Below, one piece after another: positions 48,820-56,592 of a stretch of DNA of 64,000 nt. The position numbers were made by a program, and so were the translations under genes. Numbering within the stretch: position 1 is the stretch's first letter; each line of letters starts with the position of its first letter. The notes beneath the pieces were generated by a model, which saw nothing but the letters and a program-made list of their open reading frames with translations, ran no database searches and had not been told where the DNA came from. Origin of the DNA: Streptobacillus moniliformis DSM 12112 (lineage in GTDB: Bacteria > Fusobacteriota > Fusobacteriia > Fusobacteriales > Leptotrichiaceae); contig NC_013515.1 of assembly GCF_000024565.1 (NCBI RefSeq), positions 1 through 64,000 on the forward strand, written 5' to 3'.

Positions 48820-49617
48820 ATGAAATACGAGGAACTATTTTTAAAGGATTTAGAAGATTATAAAAAAATTCTAAATGGATATAATGATAAAGAAAATAAG
48901 AAAAGAATTTGTGGTGAGCAGGCTTTAAAACCCAACTTATATGAAAATATCTGTTTTGACATATATAGCCTTAATAGAAAAACTTTGGATTACTATTTTA
49001 AATTTTCAGAGGATAAAATAGTTAAAGTTTCATATGAGGAGTTAAATAAAAATGAGATTATTGTTAGAAAATATTTAAGTGAAAAAAATAAAGTAAGTAT
49101 TTTGGAAACTTTGAATAAGTTTAGTAATTTGATTGAACTTTTTCCTGAAAAATATGAAAAAGATACAGAAAAGAATACAGTAAAATTAATATTAGTTTCT
49201 ATAGCAATAATACTATATTATTCTAAAATATTAAAATATTTTCAACTAGAAATATCAAAACTAGACATGAATAAGCTATATAGTGAATATGATGAAGTAG
49301 AATATATGAAGGTTGAAAATTTATTAAGGGATATAACAACATTTTATGTTAAAACTTACTATAAATATCCCTTAAATGAGATGAGAGAAACATCAGAAAT
49401 AACAGAATATTTAATGGAATACTATAACATAGATAAACAAATGCAAGAATTAACAAGAAACTTAACAATAATAAAAGACGCGATATTTTATCAAATACAA
49501 AAAAAAGAAGAAAAATTGATAGATAGAAGAGATTTCATAATTCAAATATTGGGAATAGTATTTACAATATTAGGATTATTAATTGGAGTTATTCAAATAT
49601 ATCAGGTTTTTAAATAA
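48820..49617 (+). CDS. Unknown protein with a C-terminal membrane helix, inside the purine operon
   Basis: I do not recognise this 265-residue protein. It is charged and mostly helical, with one weaker hydrophobic stretch (about 128-141) and a strong C-terminal membrane helix (IQILGIVFTILGLLIGVIQI) that would anchor it facing the cytosol. It begins two bases after purE and is followed 18 bases later by purC, so it is coexpressed with the purine genes. It is not a known purine enzyme and shows no ATP-grasp features, so it does not replace purK. A scaffold or accessory role is speculation. Confidence 0.65.
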   Translation: MKYEELFLKDLEDYKKILNGYNDKENKKRICGEQALKPNLYENICFDIYSLNRKTLDYYFKFSEDKIVKVSYEELNKNEIIVRKYLSEKNKVSILETLNKFSNLIELFPEKYEKDTEKNTVKLILVSIAIILYYSKILKYFQLEISKLDMNKLYSEYDEVEYMKVENLLRDITTFYVKTYYKYPLNEMRETSEITEYLMEYYNIDKQMQELTRNLTIIKDAIFYQIQKKEEKLIDRRDFIIQILGIVFTILGLLIGVIQIYQVFK

Positions 49618-49635
49618 AAATTATAGGAGGATAAT

Positions 49636-50349
49636 ATGGAAAAAACAAACTTTTTATACGAGGGAAAGGCTAAACAACTGTATTTAACAGATGATGAAAA
49701 TTTAGTAATAGTTTTGTATAAAGATGATGCAACAGCTGGAAATGGTATTAAAAAAGGAAGTATTAAAAATAAAGGGATATTAAATAATGATATAACTACA
49801 TTAATTTTTAATCTTTTAGAAGATCATGGTATTAAAACTCATTTTGTAAAAAAATTAAATGAAAGAGAACAGCTTTGTCAAAAAGTTGATATTTTCCCAC
49901 TGGAAGTTATAGTAAGAAATGTAATAGCAGGTTCTATGGCTGAAAGATTAGGTATAAAAGAAGGAACAAAACCAATTAATACAATATTTGAAATTTGCTA
50001 TAAAAATGATAAATATGGAGATCCTTTAATTAATGATCATCATGCAGTTTCTCTAGGACTTGCAACATATGATGAATTAAGAGAAATATATAGTATAACA
50101 GATAAAATAAATAAATTATTAAAAGAAAAATTTGATGAATTAGGAATAATATTAGTTGATTTTAAAATTGAATTTGGTAAAAATTCAAAAGGAGAAATAT
50201 TACTTGCAGATGAAATTACTCCTGATACTTGTAGATTCTGGGATAAAGAAACTGGCGAAAAATTAGATAAAGATAGATTTAGAAGAGATTTAGGAAATAT
50301 TGAAGAAGCCTATTTAGAGATATTTAAAAGATTAGCTGGAAAAAATTAA
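49636..50349 (+). CDS. purC: SAICAR synthetase
   Basis: Joins CAIR and aspartate. The 237-residue product begins with the family start [13 protein letters not shown] and has [13 protein letters not shown], the [11 protein letters not shown] segment, VDFKIEFGK and the [13 protein letters not shown] motif. Length fits the bacterial family. An AGGAGG site precedes the ATG. Confidence 0.97.
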   Translation: MEKTNFLYEGKAKQLYLTDDENLVIVLYKDDATAGNGIKKGSIKNKGILNNDITTLIFNLLEDHGIKTHFVKKLNEREQLCQKVDIFPLEVIVRNVIAGSMAERLGIKEGTKPINTIFEICYKNDKYGDPLINDHHAVSLGLATYDELREIYSITDKINKLLKEKFDELGIILVDFKIEFGKNSKGEILLADEITPDTCRFWDKETGEKLDKDRFRRDLGNIEEAYLEIFKRLAGKN

Positions 50350-50371
50350 ACAAAATTTAGGAGGAAAAGTA

Positions 50372-51739
50372 ATGAGTAACACAAAAATGGTAAAGAGAAT
50401 TGAGGAAGGTGGTGTATTTGCACTTTATTCAAAAACATTAAGAGATGACTTAGTATCAATCTCTTATTACGGACTTTATGCATTACAGCATAGAGGGCAA
50501 GAAAGTGCAGGAGTAACAATTTGTGATGCATTATCTGAAGATATTAGGCACAAAACAATTAAAGGGAAGGGGCTTGTATCTGATGTATTTTCAGTTGATG
50601 ATTTAAAAAGTTATGTTGGAAATATATTAGTAGCTCATGTTAAATATGGAATTGAAAGTGGAACTTCATATAGAAATTATCAACCATTAAGAGGGGACTC
50701 ATTACTAGGTAAGGTATCTATTGTACATGCTGGGAATTTAATAAATACAAATAAAATTGTTTTAGAACTTTTAGAAGAAGGTTCAATGTTTCAAACTGAA
50801 ACAGATACAGAAATTATACTAAAACTTATAGGTAAAAATGCAAAATATGGTTATAGAAATGCAATATTAAATACAATAAAAAGTATAGAAGGAGCATTTG
50901 CCATTGCAACTATTATAGAAGATAAATTAGTAGCAATAAGAGATCCTCATGGTATAAGACCTCTTTGTTTAGGTCAGTTTGAGGATGGAACTTATGTAGT
51001 TGCATCAGAATCTTGTGCTATTGATAGTATTGGTGCAACCTTTATTAGAGATATAGAACCTGGAGAAATGATAATAATAGATCGAAATGGAATAGAATCA
51101 ATTAAATATGATGATAGAAAAGAAAGATCTTATTCATCTTTTGAATATATATATTTTGCAAGACCTGATAGTGTTATGGATGGATTAAGTGTATATAAAG
51201 CAAGACATTCTTGTGGTAGATATCTTTATGAACAAAATCCTATTCTTGCAGATTTAGTAATAGGTGTTCCTGATTCAGGAGTAGCTGCTGGTATTGGATT
51301 TTCAGAAGCAAGTGGAATACCTTATGCAACTGCATTATTGAAAAATAAGTATATAGGTAGAACCTTTATAATGCCAGGACAGGCTTCAAGAGAAATGGCA
51401 GTTAGATTAAAATTAAATGCAATGAAAACATTAATAGCTGGGAAAAGAGTTGTAGTAGTTGATGATTCACTGGTTCGTGGAACAACTTCTAAAATATTAA
51501 TAAAAATACTTTATGAGGCTGGAGCAAGTGAAGTTCATTTTAGATCAGCTTCACCTGTTGTAATAAGTGAATCATATTTTGGAGCAAGCATAGCTAGTGA
51601 TAAGGAATTAATAGGAAATAGTATGAATATTGATGAAATAAGGGAATATATAGGTGCAACTACATTAGAGTATTTATCAATAGAAAATTTAGTGAAAGCC
51701 TTAAATGGTTTAGATTGTAATTTAGATTGTTTTAAATAA
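50372..51739 (+). CDS. purF: PurF-type PRPP amidotransferase with a degenerate glutaminase
   Basis: First step of purine synthesis, making phosphoribosylamine from PRPP. The 455-residue protein aligns with the Bacillus-type enzyme, and the phosphoribosyltransferase half is intact (KNKYIGRTFIMPGQ and the PRPP loop VVVVDDSLVRGTTS, about 360-373). The glutaminase half is not. The motif EECGVF reads EEGGVF, so the N-terminal nucleophile cysteine is Gly13 (codon GGT at 50408). The glutamine-binding arginine of HVRY is Lys91, and the oxyanion asparagine of HNGN is Ala120. Two of the four iron-sulfur ligands of the Bacillus enzyme are also replaced. The start and an uncleavable propeptide-like leader remain. 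An ammonia-dependent enzyme is the likely reading. Confidence 0.93.
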   Translation: MSNTKMVKRIEEGGVFALYSKTLRDDLVSISYYGLYALQHRGQESAGVTICDALSEDIRHKTIKGKGLVSDVFSVDDLKSYVGNILVAHVKYGIESGTSYRNYQPLRGDSLLGKVSIVHAGNLINTNKIVLELLEEGSMFQTETDTEIILKLIGKNAKYGYRNAILNTIKSIEGAFAIATIIEDKLVAIRDPHGIRPLCLGQFEDGTYVVASESCAIDSIGATFIRDIEPGEMIIIDRNGIESIKYDDRKERSYSSFEYIYFARPDSVMDGLSVYKARHSCGRYLYEQNPILADLVIGVPDSGVAAGIGFSEASGIPYATALLKNKYIGRTFIMPGQASREMAVRLKLNAMKTLIAGKRVVVVDDSLVRGTTSKILIKILYEAGASEVHFRSASPVVISESYFGASIASDKELIGNSMNIDEIREYIGATTLEYLSIENLVKALNGLDCNLDCFK

Positions 51740-51760
51740 AATATAATTGGAGGAATATTG

Positions 51761-52762
51761 ATGTCAAATTCATATAAAGCATCTGGTGTAGATAAAGAAG
51801 AGGGATACAAGGCTGTAAAATTAATGAAAGAAAAAGTGATAAAAACCCATAATGGCTCAGTTTTAAATAATTTGGGAAGTTTTGGTGCAATGTATGAACT
51901 TGGGAAGTATAATAACCCTGTTCTTGTTTCAGGAACTGATGGAGTAGGAACTAAATTACACATAGCATTAAAACAAAAAAAGTATGATACGGTGGGAATA
52001 GATGCAGTTGCTATGTGTGTAAACGATATATTATGTCATGGTGCTAAACCTTTGTTTTTCCTTGATTATTTAGCTTGTGGGAAACTAAATGCAGAAGTTG
52101 CAGCAGAAATTGTATCTGGAATAGCACAAGGATGTCTTGAAGCTAAAGTTTCTTTGATAGGTGGGGAAACAGCAGAAATGCCAGGTTTCTATAAAATAGG
52201 GGATTATGACATAGCTGGATTTTGTGTAGGAGTTGTTGAAAAAGATAAGATAGTAAATGGCTCAAAAGTAAAGCATGGGGATATAATAATAGGGCTGGCT
52301 TCAAGTGGATTTCATAGTAATGGATATTCATTAATAAGAAAAATATTTTCAGATTATGATGAAGAGATTTTAGGTAAGAAAATTGATGAAATTTTACTTA
52401 CACCTACGAGAATTTATGTTGAAAATGTACTTAAAATCTTAGATAAGTTTAATGTTAATGGTATGGCACATATTACAGGTGGTGGATTAATAGAAAATTT
52501 GCCTAGAGCTATGGGAGAAAATATGTCGCCAGTAGTATTTAAAAATAATTTGATAGTTCCAGATATATTTAAAGAATTACAAAGAAGAGGGGATATAAGT
52601 GAGGAAGAGATGTTTGGAACATTTAATATGGGAGTAGGATTTACTTTAATTGTTGATTCAAAAGATGTAGATAATATATTAGAAGAGTTAAATAATTTAG
52701 GAGAAAAAGCTTTCATAATAGGGCATGTAGAAAAAGGGGATAATACATTATGTCTAAAATAG
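51761..52762 (+). CDS. purM: AIR synthetase
   Basis: Ring-closing step giving aminoimidazole ribonucleotide. The 333-residue product has YKASGVDKEEGYKAV, GTDGVGTKL, GIDAVAMCVNDILCHGAKPLFFLDY, GGETAEMPGFY and the late HITGGGLIENLPR, all typical of PurM. GGAGG (51749-51753) lies seven bases before ATG 51761; a TTG three bases earlier is less likely. It overlaps purN by 13 bases. Confidence 0.96.
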   Translation: MSNSYKASGVDKEEGYKAVKLMKEKVIKTHNGSVLNNLGSFGAMYELGKYNNPVLVSGTDGVGTKLHIALKQKKYDTVGIDAVAMCVNDILCHGAKPLFFLDYLACGKLNAEVAAEIVSGIAQGCLEAKVSLIGGETAEMPGFYKIGDYDIAGFCVGVVEKDKIVNGSKVKHGDIIIGLASSGFHSNGYSLIRKIFSDYDEEILGKKIDEILLTPTRIYVENVLKILDKFNVNGMAHITGGGLIENLPRAMGENMSPVVFKNNLIVPDIFKELQRRGDISEEEMFGTFNMGVGFTLIVDSKDVDNILEELNNLGEKAFIIGHVEKGDNTLCLK

Positions 52763-53298
52763 CAGTTTTAGTTTCAGGTAGTGGGACTAATTTAAGAAAA
52801 ATATTAGAAAACAATATTGATGTTGCAGTTATTATTTCTGATAGAAAATGTTTATCAGAAGATATAGCAAAAGAATATAATATACCATATTTTGAACTTG
52901 AAAGAAAAAATATATCAAATAAGATACTCGATATACTTAATGATATTGATGTTGAGTTAATAGTACTTGCTGGTTTTCTTTCTATAATCAAAGGAGATAT
53001 TTTAGACAAATATGAAAATAGAATAATTAATATACACCCTTCTTTAATACCTAAATATTCTGGAGTTGGAATGTATGGAATGAGGATACATGAAAAAGTA
53101 TTTGAAAATAAGGAAACAATAAGTGGGACTACTATACATTATGTTACTAAGGGTGTAGATGAGGGGAAAATAATTAGACAAGAAATAGTTGATGTTAGAG
53201 AGGCTAAAAGTCCTGAAGAAATTCAAAAATTAATACTTGAAAGAGAATGGGAAATTTATCCTAAAACTATTAAGGAAATATTAGAGGAGAGAAAATAA
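52750..53298 (+). CDS. purN: Phosphoribosylglycinamide formyltransferase
   Basis: Adds a formyl group from 10-formyl-tetrahydrofolate to GAR. The 182 residues begin [15 protein letters not shown], with [13 protein letters not shown] and [19 protein letters not shown] containing the catalytic Asn, His and Asp. Length is slightly short but complete. Start lies in purM and stop overlaps purH by one base. Confidence 0.95.
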   Translation: MSKIAVLVSGSGTNLRKILENNIDVAVIISDRKCLSEDIAKEYNIPYFELERKNISNKILDILNDIDVELIVLAGFLSIIKGDILDKYENRIINIHPSLIPKYSGVGMYGMRIHEKVFENKETISGTTIHYVTKGVDEGKIIRQEIVDVREAKSPEEIQKLILEREWEIYPKTIKEILEERK

Positions 53299-54800
53299 TG
53301 AAAAGAGCTTTAATTTCAGTGTATGATAAAGAAAATATTTTAGAAATTGCTAATTTTTTAGAAAAAAGGGGAGTTGAAATAATATCTACAGGTGGTAGCT
53401 ATAATTATCTTAAAGAAAATAATATTAAAGTTATAGATATTAGTGAAGTAACAAATTTTCCAGAAATGTTAGATGGTAGAGTTAAAACATTACACCCTAA
53501 TATACATGGTGGAATACTTGCAATAAGAGATAAAGAAGAACATATGAAAACTATTAAAGAACATAATATAGATACTATAGATTATGTTATAGTTAATCTT
53601 TATCCTTTTTTTGAAAAAGTTAATGAAGACATAACAGAAGCTGAAAAAATAGAGTTCATAGATATAGGTGGTCCAAGTATGCTTAGATCAGCTGCTAAAT
53701 CATTTGAAGATGTAGTAGTAATTAGTGATAAAGAAGACTATAACTTAGTAATAGATGAAATTAATGAAATAGGAGATGTTAGTTTAAGTACAAGGAAAAA
53801 ACTTGCAGCTAAAGTATTTAATTTGACTTCTGCTTATGATGGAGCAATATTTAATTTCTTAAATGAAGAGGAATTTCCTAAATATTTAACTATATCATAT
53901 ACTAAAGAAAGTGAGATGAGATATGGAGAAAATTCTCATCAAATGGCAGCATATTATGTAGATAACACAAATGATGGAGCTATGAAAGGATTTAAACAAT
54001 TAAATGGAAAAGAACTTTCATATAATAATATTAGAGATATGGATCTAGCATGGAAAGTAGTTTGTGAATTTGATGAAATTGCTTGTTGTGCTGTTAAGCA
54101 TTCTACTCCTTGTGGTGTTGCTATAGGTAGTGATGTAAAAGATGCATATGTTAAAGCATATGAATGTGATCCTGTATCTATTTTTGGAGGTATAGTTGCA
54201 ATAAATAGAGAGGTTGATCTACAAACAGCTGAACTTTTAAGTAAAATATTTTTAGAAATAGTTATAGCACCTAAATTTACAAGTGATGCATTAGAAGAAC
54301 TTAAGAAGAAAAAGAACTTAAGAATAATTGAATGTTTAAAAAAACCTATTGATAAAAAAGAAATGGTTAAAGTAGATGGAGGAATGCTTTATCAAGATGT
54401 AGATAACATTCTTTATTCAAACTTAAAAGTTGTAACTGAAAAAACAGTAAATGATTCAGAGATGAAAGATTTAATATTTGGATTAAAAGTAGTTAAATAT
54501 GTAAAATCTAATGGAATAGTAGTTGCAAAAGATGGGAAAACTTTAGGAATAGGAGCTGGAGAAGTTAGTAGAATTTGGGCTGCTGAAAAAGCACTTGAAA
54601 GATCTAAAAAAACAAGTGGTGCAATAATGGCATCAGATGCATTTTTCCCATTTGAAGATGTAGTAGAATTATCTGCTAAATATGGAATTTCATCAATAAT
54701 ACAACCTGGAGGTTCTATTAATGATGAAAAATCAATAAAAGCATGTAATATGAATAATATTGCTATGGTAATTTCTGAAATCAGACACTTTAAACATTAA
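53298..54800 (+). CDS. purH: Bifunctional AICAR transformylase / IMP cyclohydrolase
   Basis: Last two steps to IMP. The 500-residue protein has an N-terminal cyclohydrolase domain ([38 protein letters not shown]) and a C-terminal transformylase with [27 protein letters not shown] and [15 protein letters not shown]. Length is normal. Coupled to purN by a one-base overlap. Confidence 0.97.
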   Translation: MKRALISVYDKENILEIANFLEKRGVEIISTGGSYNYLKENNIKVIDISEVTNFPEMLDGRVKTLHPNIHGGILAIRDKEEHMKTIKEHNIDTIDYVIVNLYPFFEKVNEDITEAEKIEFIDIGGPSMLRSAAKSFEDVVVISDKEDYNLVIDEINEIGDVSLSTRKKLAAKVFNLTSAYDGAIFNFLNEEEFPKYLTISYTKESEMRYGENSHQMAAYYVDNTNDGAMKGFKQLNGKELSYNNIRDMDLAWKVVCEFDEIACCAVKHSTPCGVAIGSDVKDAYVKAYECDPVSIFGGIVAINREVDLQTAELLSKIFLEIVIAPKFTSDALEELKKKKNLRIIECLKKPIDKKEMVKVDGGMLYQDVDNILYSNLKVVTEKTVNDSEMKDLIFGLKVVKYVKSNGIVVAKDGKTLGIGAGEVSRIWAAEKALERSKKTSGAIMASDAFFPFEDVVELSAKYGISSIIQPGGSINDEKSIKACNMNNIAMVISEIRHFKH

Positions 54801-54808
54801 GGAGTTTT

Positions 54809-56020
54809 ATGAAAGTATTGATAATAGGCTCAGGTGGTAGAGAAGATGCCATTATGTGGAAAATTAAACAAAATTCTAATGTAGAAAAAATATATATTAA
54901 ATCATCTAATGATATATTTGAAATAAAAGATTTTGCTTTAAAAGAAAAAATAGATTTAACTATAGTTGGTAGTGAAGAACTATTAGTTAAAGGTATAGTA
55001 GATGAGTTTAAAAATGCGAGGTTAAAAATATTTGGACCTGATAAAAAAGCAGCTATGCTTGAAGGATCTAAAGACTTTGCTAAAAAATTTATGAAAAAAC
55101 ATGGAGTTAATACTGCGAAGTATGAATCATTTACAGATAAATTAAAAGCAATAGAATATATTAAAGAAAATAGAATCTATCCTATAGTTATTAAAGCAAG
55201 TGGATTAGCAGCAGGTAAAGGAGTAATAATAGCTGAAAATGAATATGAAGCCATAAGGGCTATAAATGATATTATGGAAAATAGGATTTTTGGATCTGCT
55301 GGAGATACATTAGTAATAGAAGAATTTTTAAAGGGAGTTGAAGTTTCTATACTCTCAATAACTGATAGTAATGTAATATTGCCATTTAAGTCTGCAAAAG
55401 ATCATAAAAAAATATTAGAAGGTGAAAAGGGATTAAATACAGGTGGAATGGGTGTAATATCACCTAATCCATATTACAGTGAAAAGGTAGAAAAAGAATT
55501 TATAGAAAAAATACTTAATCCTACACTTGAAGGATTAAAAAAAGAAAAAATGAATTTTTCAGGTATAATATTTTTTGGATTGATGATAACAGAAAAAGGC
55601 GTATATTTACTTGAATATAACATGAGGTTAGGAGATCCTGAAACACAATGTTTATTACCTTTAATGGAAAATGATTTGATAGAATTAATTAATGCTTCTT
55701 TAGAAAGAAAATTAGATGAAATAGAAATTAAATGGAAAGATGAACATTCTTGTTGTGTAGTAGCTGTATCTAATGGGTATCCTGAACATTATGAAAAAGG
55801 TAAAGAAATTAAAGGTATAGAAAATATAGATAAAGATTCTCAAGTATTCTTAGCTGGGGTGAAAAAAGAAAGTGATAAATATTACAGTAATGGTGGTAGA
55901 GTGTTAAATATTGTATCTCAGGCTAAAACAAGAGAAAAAGCAATAGAAAAGGCATATGAACAACTTGAAAAAATATGTTTTGAAGGTAAGTATTTTAGAA
56001 AAGATATAGGAAAAGTGTAG
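54809..56020 (+). CDS. purD: GAR synthetase, N-terminally divergent
   Basis: ATP-grasp ligase that joins glycine to phosphoribosylamine. The 403-residue product has the family core: IVIKASGLAAGKGV, GLNTGGMGVISP and RLGDPETQCLLP. Its N-domain is unusual. GGREHA reads GGREDA, and the stretch that normally holds the PGNxGT loop and about 20 following residues is missing, because the sequence runs from VEKIYIKSSNDIFEIKDF straight to KEKIDLTIVGSEE. This makes it shorter than the usual 420-430. It closes the operon eight bases after purH. Confidence 0.93.
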   Translation: MKVLIIGSGGREDAIMWKIKQNSNVEKIYIKSSNDIFEIKDFALKEKIDLTIVGSEELLVKGIVDEFKNARLKIFGPDKKAAMLEGSKDFAKKFMKKHGVNTAKYESFTDKLKAIEYIKENRIYPIVIKASGLAAGKGVIIAENEYEAIRAINDIMENRIFGSAGDTLVIEEFLKGVEVSILSITDSNVILPFKSAKDHKKILEGEKGLNTGGMGVISPNPYYSEKVEKEFIEKILNPTLEGLKKEKMNFSGIIFFGLMITEKGVYLLEYNMRLGDPETQCLLPLMENDLIELINASLERKLDEIEIKWKDEHSCCVVAVSNGYPEHYEKGKEIKGIENIDKDSQVFLAGVKKESDKYYSNGGRVLNIVSQAKTREKAIEKAYEQLEKICFEGKYFRKDIGKV

Positions 56021-56025
56021 ATTAA

Positions 56026-56068
56026 AGAGAGTGTAGAATATTTGCTATTTTTACACTCTCTATATTTT
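56026..56068. terminator. Bidirectional terminator after purD
   Basis: AGAGAGTGTA (56026-56035) and TACACTCTCT (56052-56061) form a ten-pair perfect stem with a T-rich right flank. It closes the purine operon and may also serve the convergent minus-strand gene. Confidence 0.75.
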
Positions 56069-56070
56069 AT

Positions 56071-56310
56071 TTATATTTTTTCATAAACTTTTCCATTCTT
56101 ATCTCTTTTTAAATACTTAAAATCTATTAGATATCTTCTAAGTACTGCATAATCATCAAAATACTCTTTTAATATTTCATTTATTTCTTTTTCTGTATAT
56201 TCCTTATTATATTCAAATTTATCATGAAAGAATTTAAATACTTCTAATTTTGCTTCATATTTTTTAGGTATTTTTATAAGCCTATCATTTTTGAAAAAAT
56301 TATTAATCAT
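56071..56310 (-). CDS. Small DUF2087-domain protein
   Basis: The 79-residue product matches the DUF2087 pattern: KIPKKYEAKLEVFKFFHDKFE, YTEKEINEILKEYFDDYAVLRRYLIDFKYLKRD. This domain usually forms the C-terminal part of winged-helix regulators or stands alone, and is presumed to act in transcription control. A GGGAGG site is nine bases from the ATG. Its first eight bases overlap the end of a truncated MFS fragment, whose gene it may once have regulated. Confidence 0.75.
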   Translation of the reverse strand: MINNFFKNDRLIKIPKKYEAKLEVFKFFHDKFEYNKEYTEKEINEILKEYFDDYAVLRRYLIDFKYLKRDKNGKVYEKI

Positions 56311-56557
56311 ATTTTGGTTCCTCCCACATAGAAACTATTAATACAGCTATAATTGATAATAATATAAATATTCTCCATGAATTTAATATTCCAAATCTTG
56401 TAGATAAGATTCCATTTAATGATAATAAAATTGTCATAATTAAACCGCTAAATGTATTTAATACAGAAACAATAGTTGCTCTACTTTCATCATTTTTTAT
56501 TAAATTTGGATGAGTATATGTGCTTAAAATAATTCCTAAGATTGAAAACGCTTGCAC
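56303..56557 (-). pseudogene. C-terminal fragment of an MFS-type transporter
   Basis: An 84-codon frame reads three membrane helices with SRATIVSVLNTFSGLIMTILLSLNG, the kind of segment found in the last helices of MFS exporters. It has no room for the other helices: 56557 runs directly into the pullulanase promoter. The 5' two thirds were therefore deleted. Any initiation at 56557 would be fortuitous. Confidence 0.6.
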
Positions 56558-56570
56558 ATCGAGGTATAAT
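56542..56570 (+). promoter_or_regulatory. Promoter of the pullulanase gene
   Basis: TTGAAA (56542-56547) and TATAAT (56565-56570) with a 17-base spacer, 22 bases before the ATG. It overlaps the 5' end of the transporter fragment. Confidence 0.65.
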
Positions 56571-56592
56571 ATATTAATTAAGAGGAGGTATT

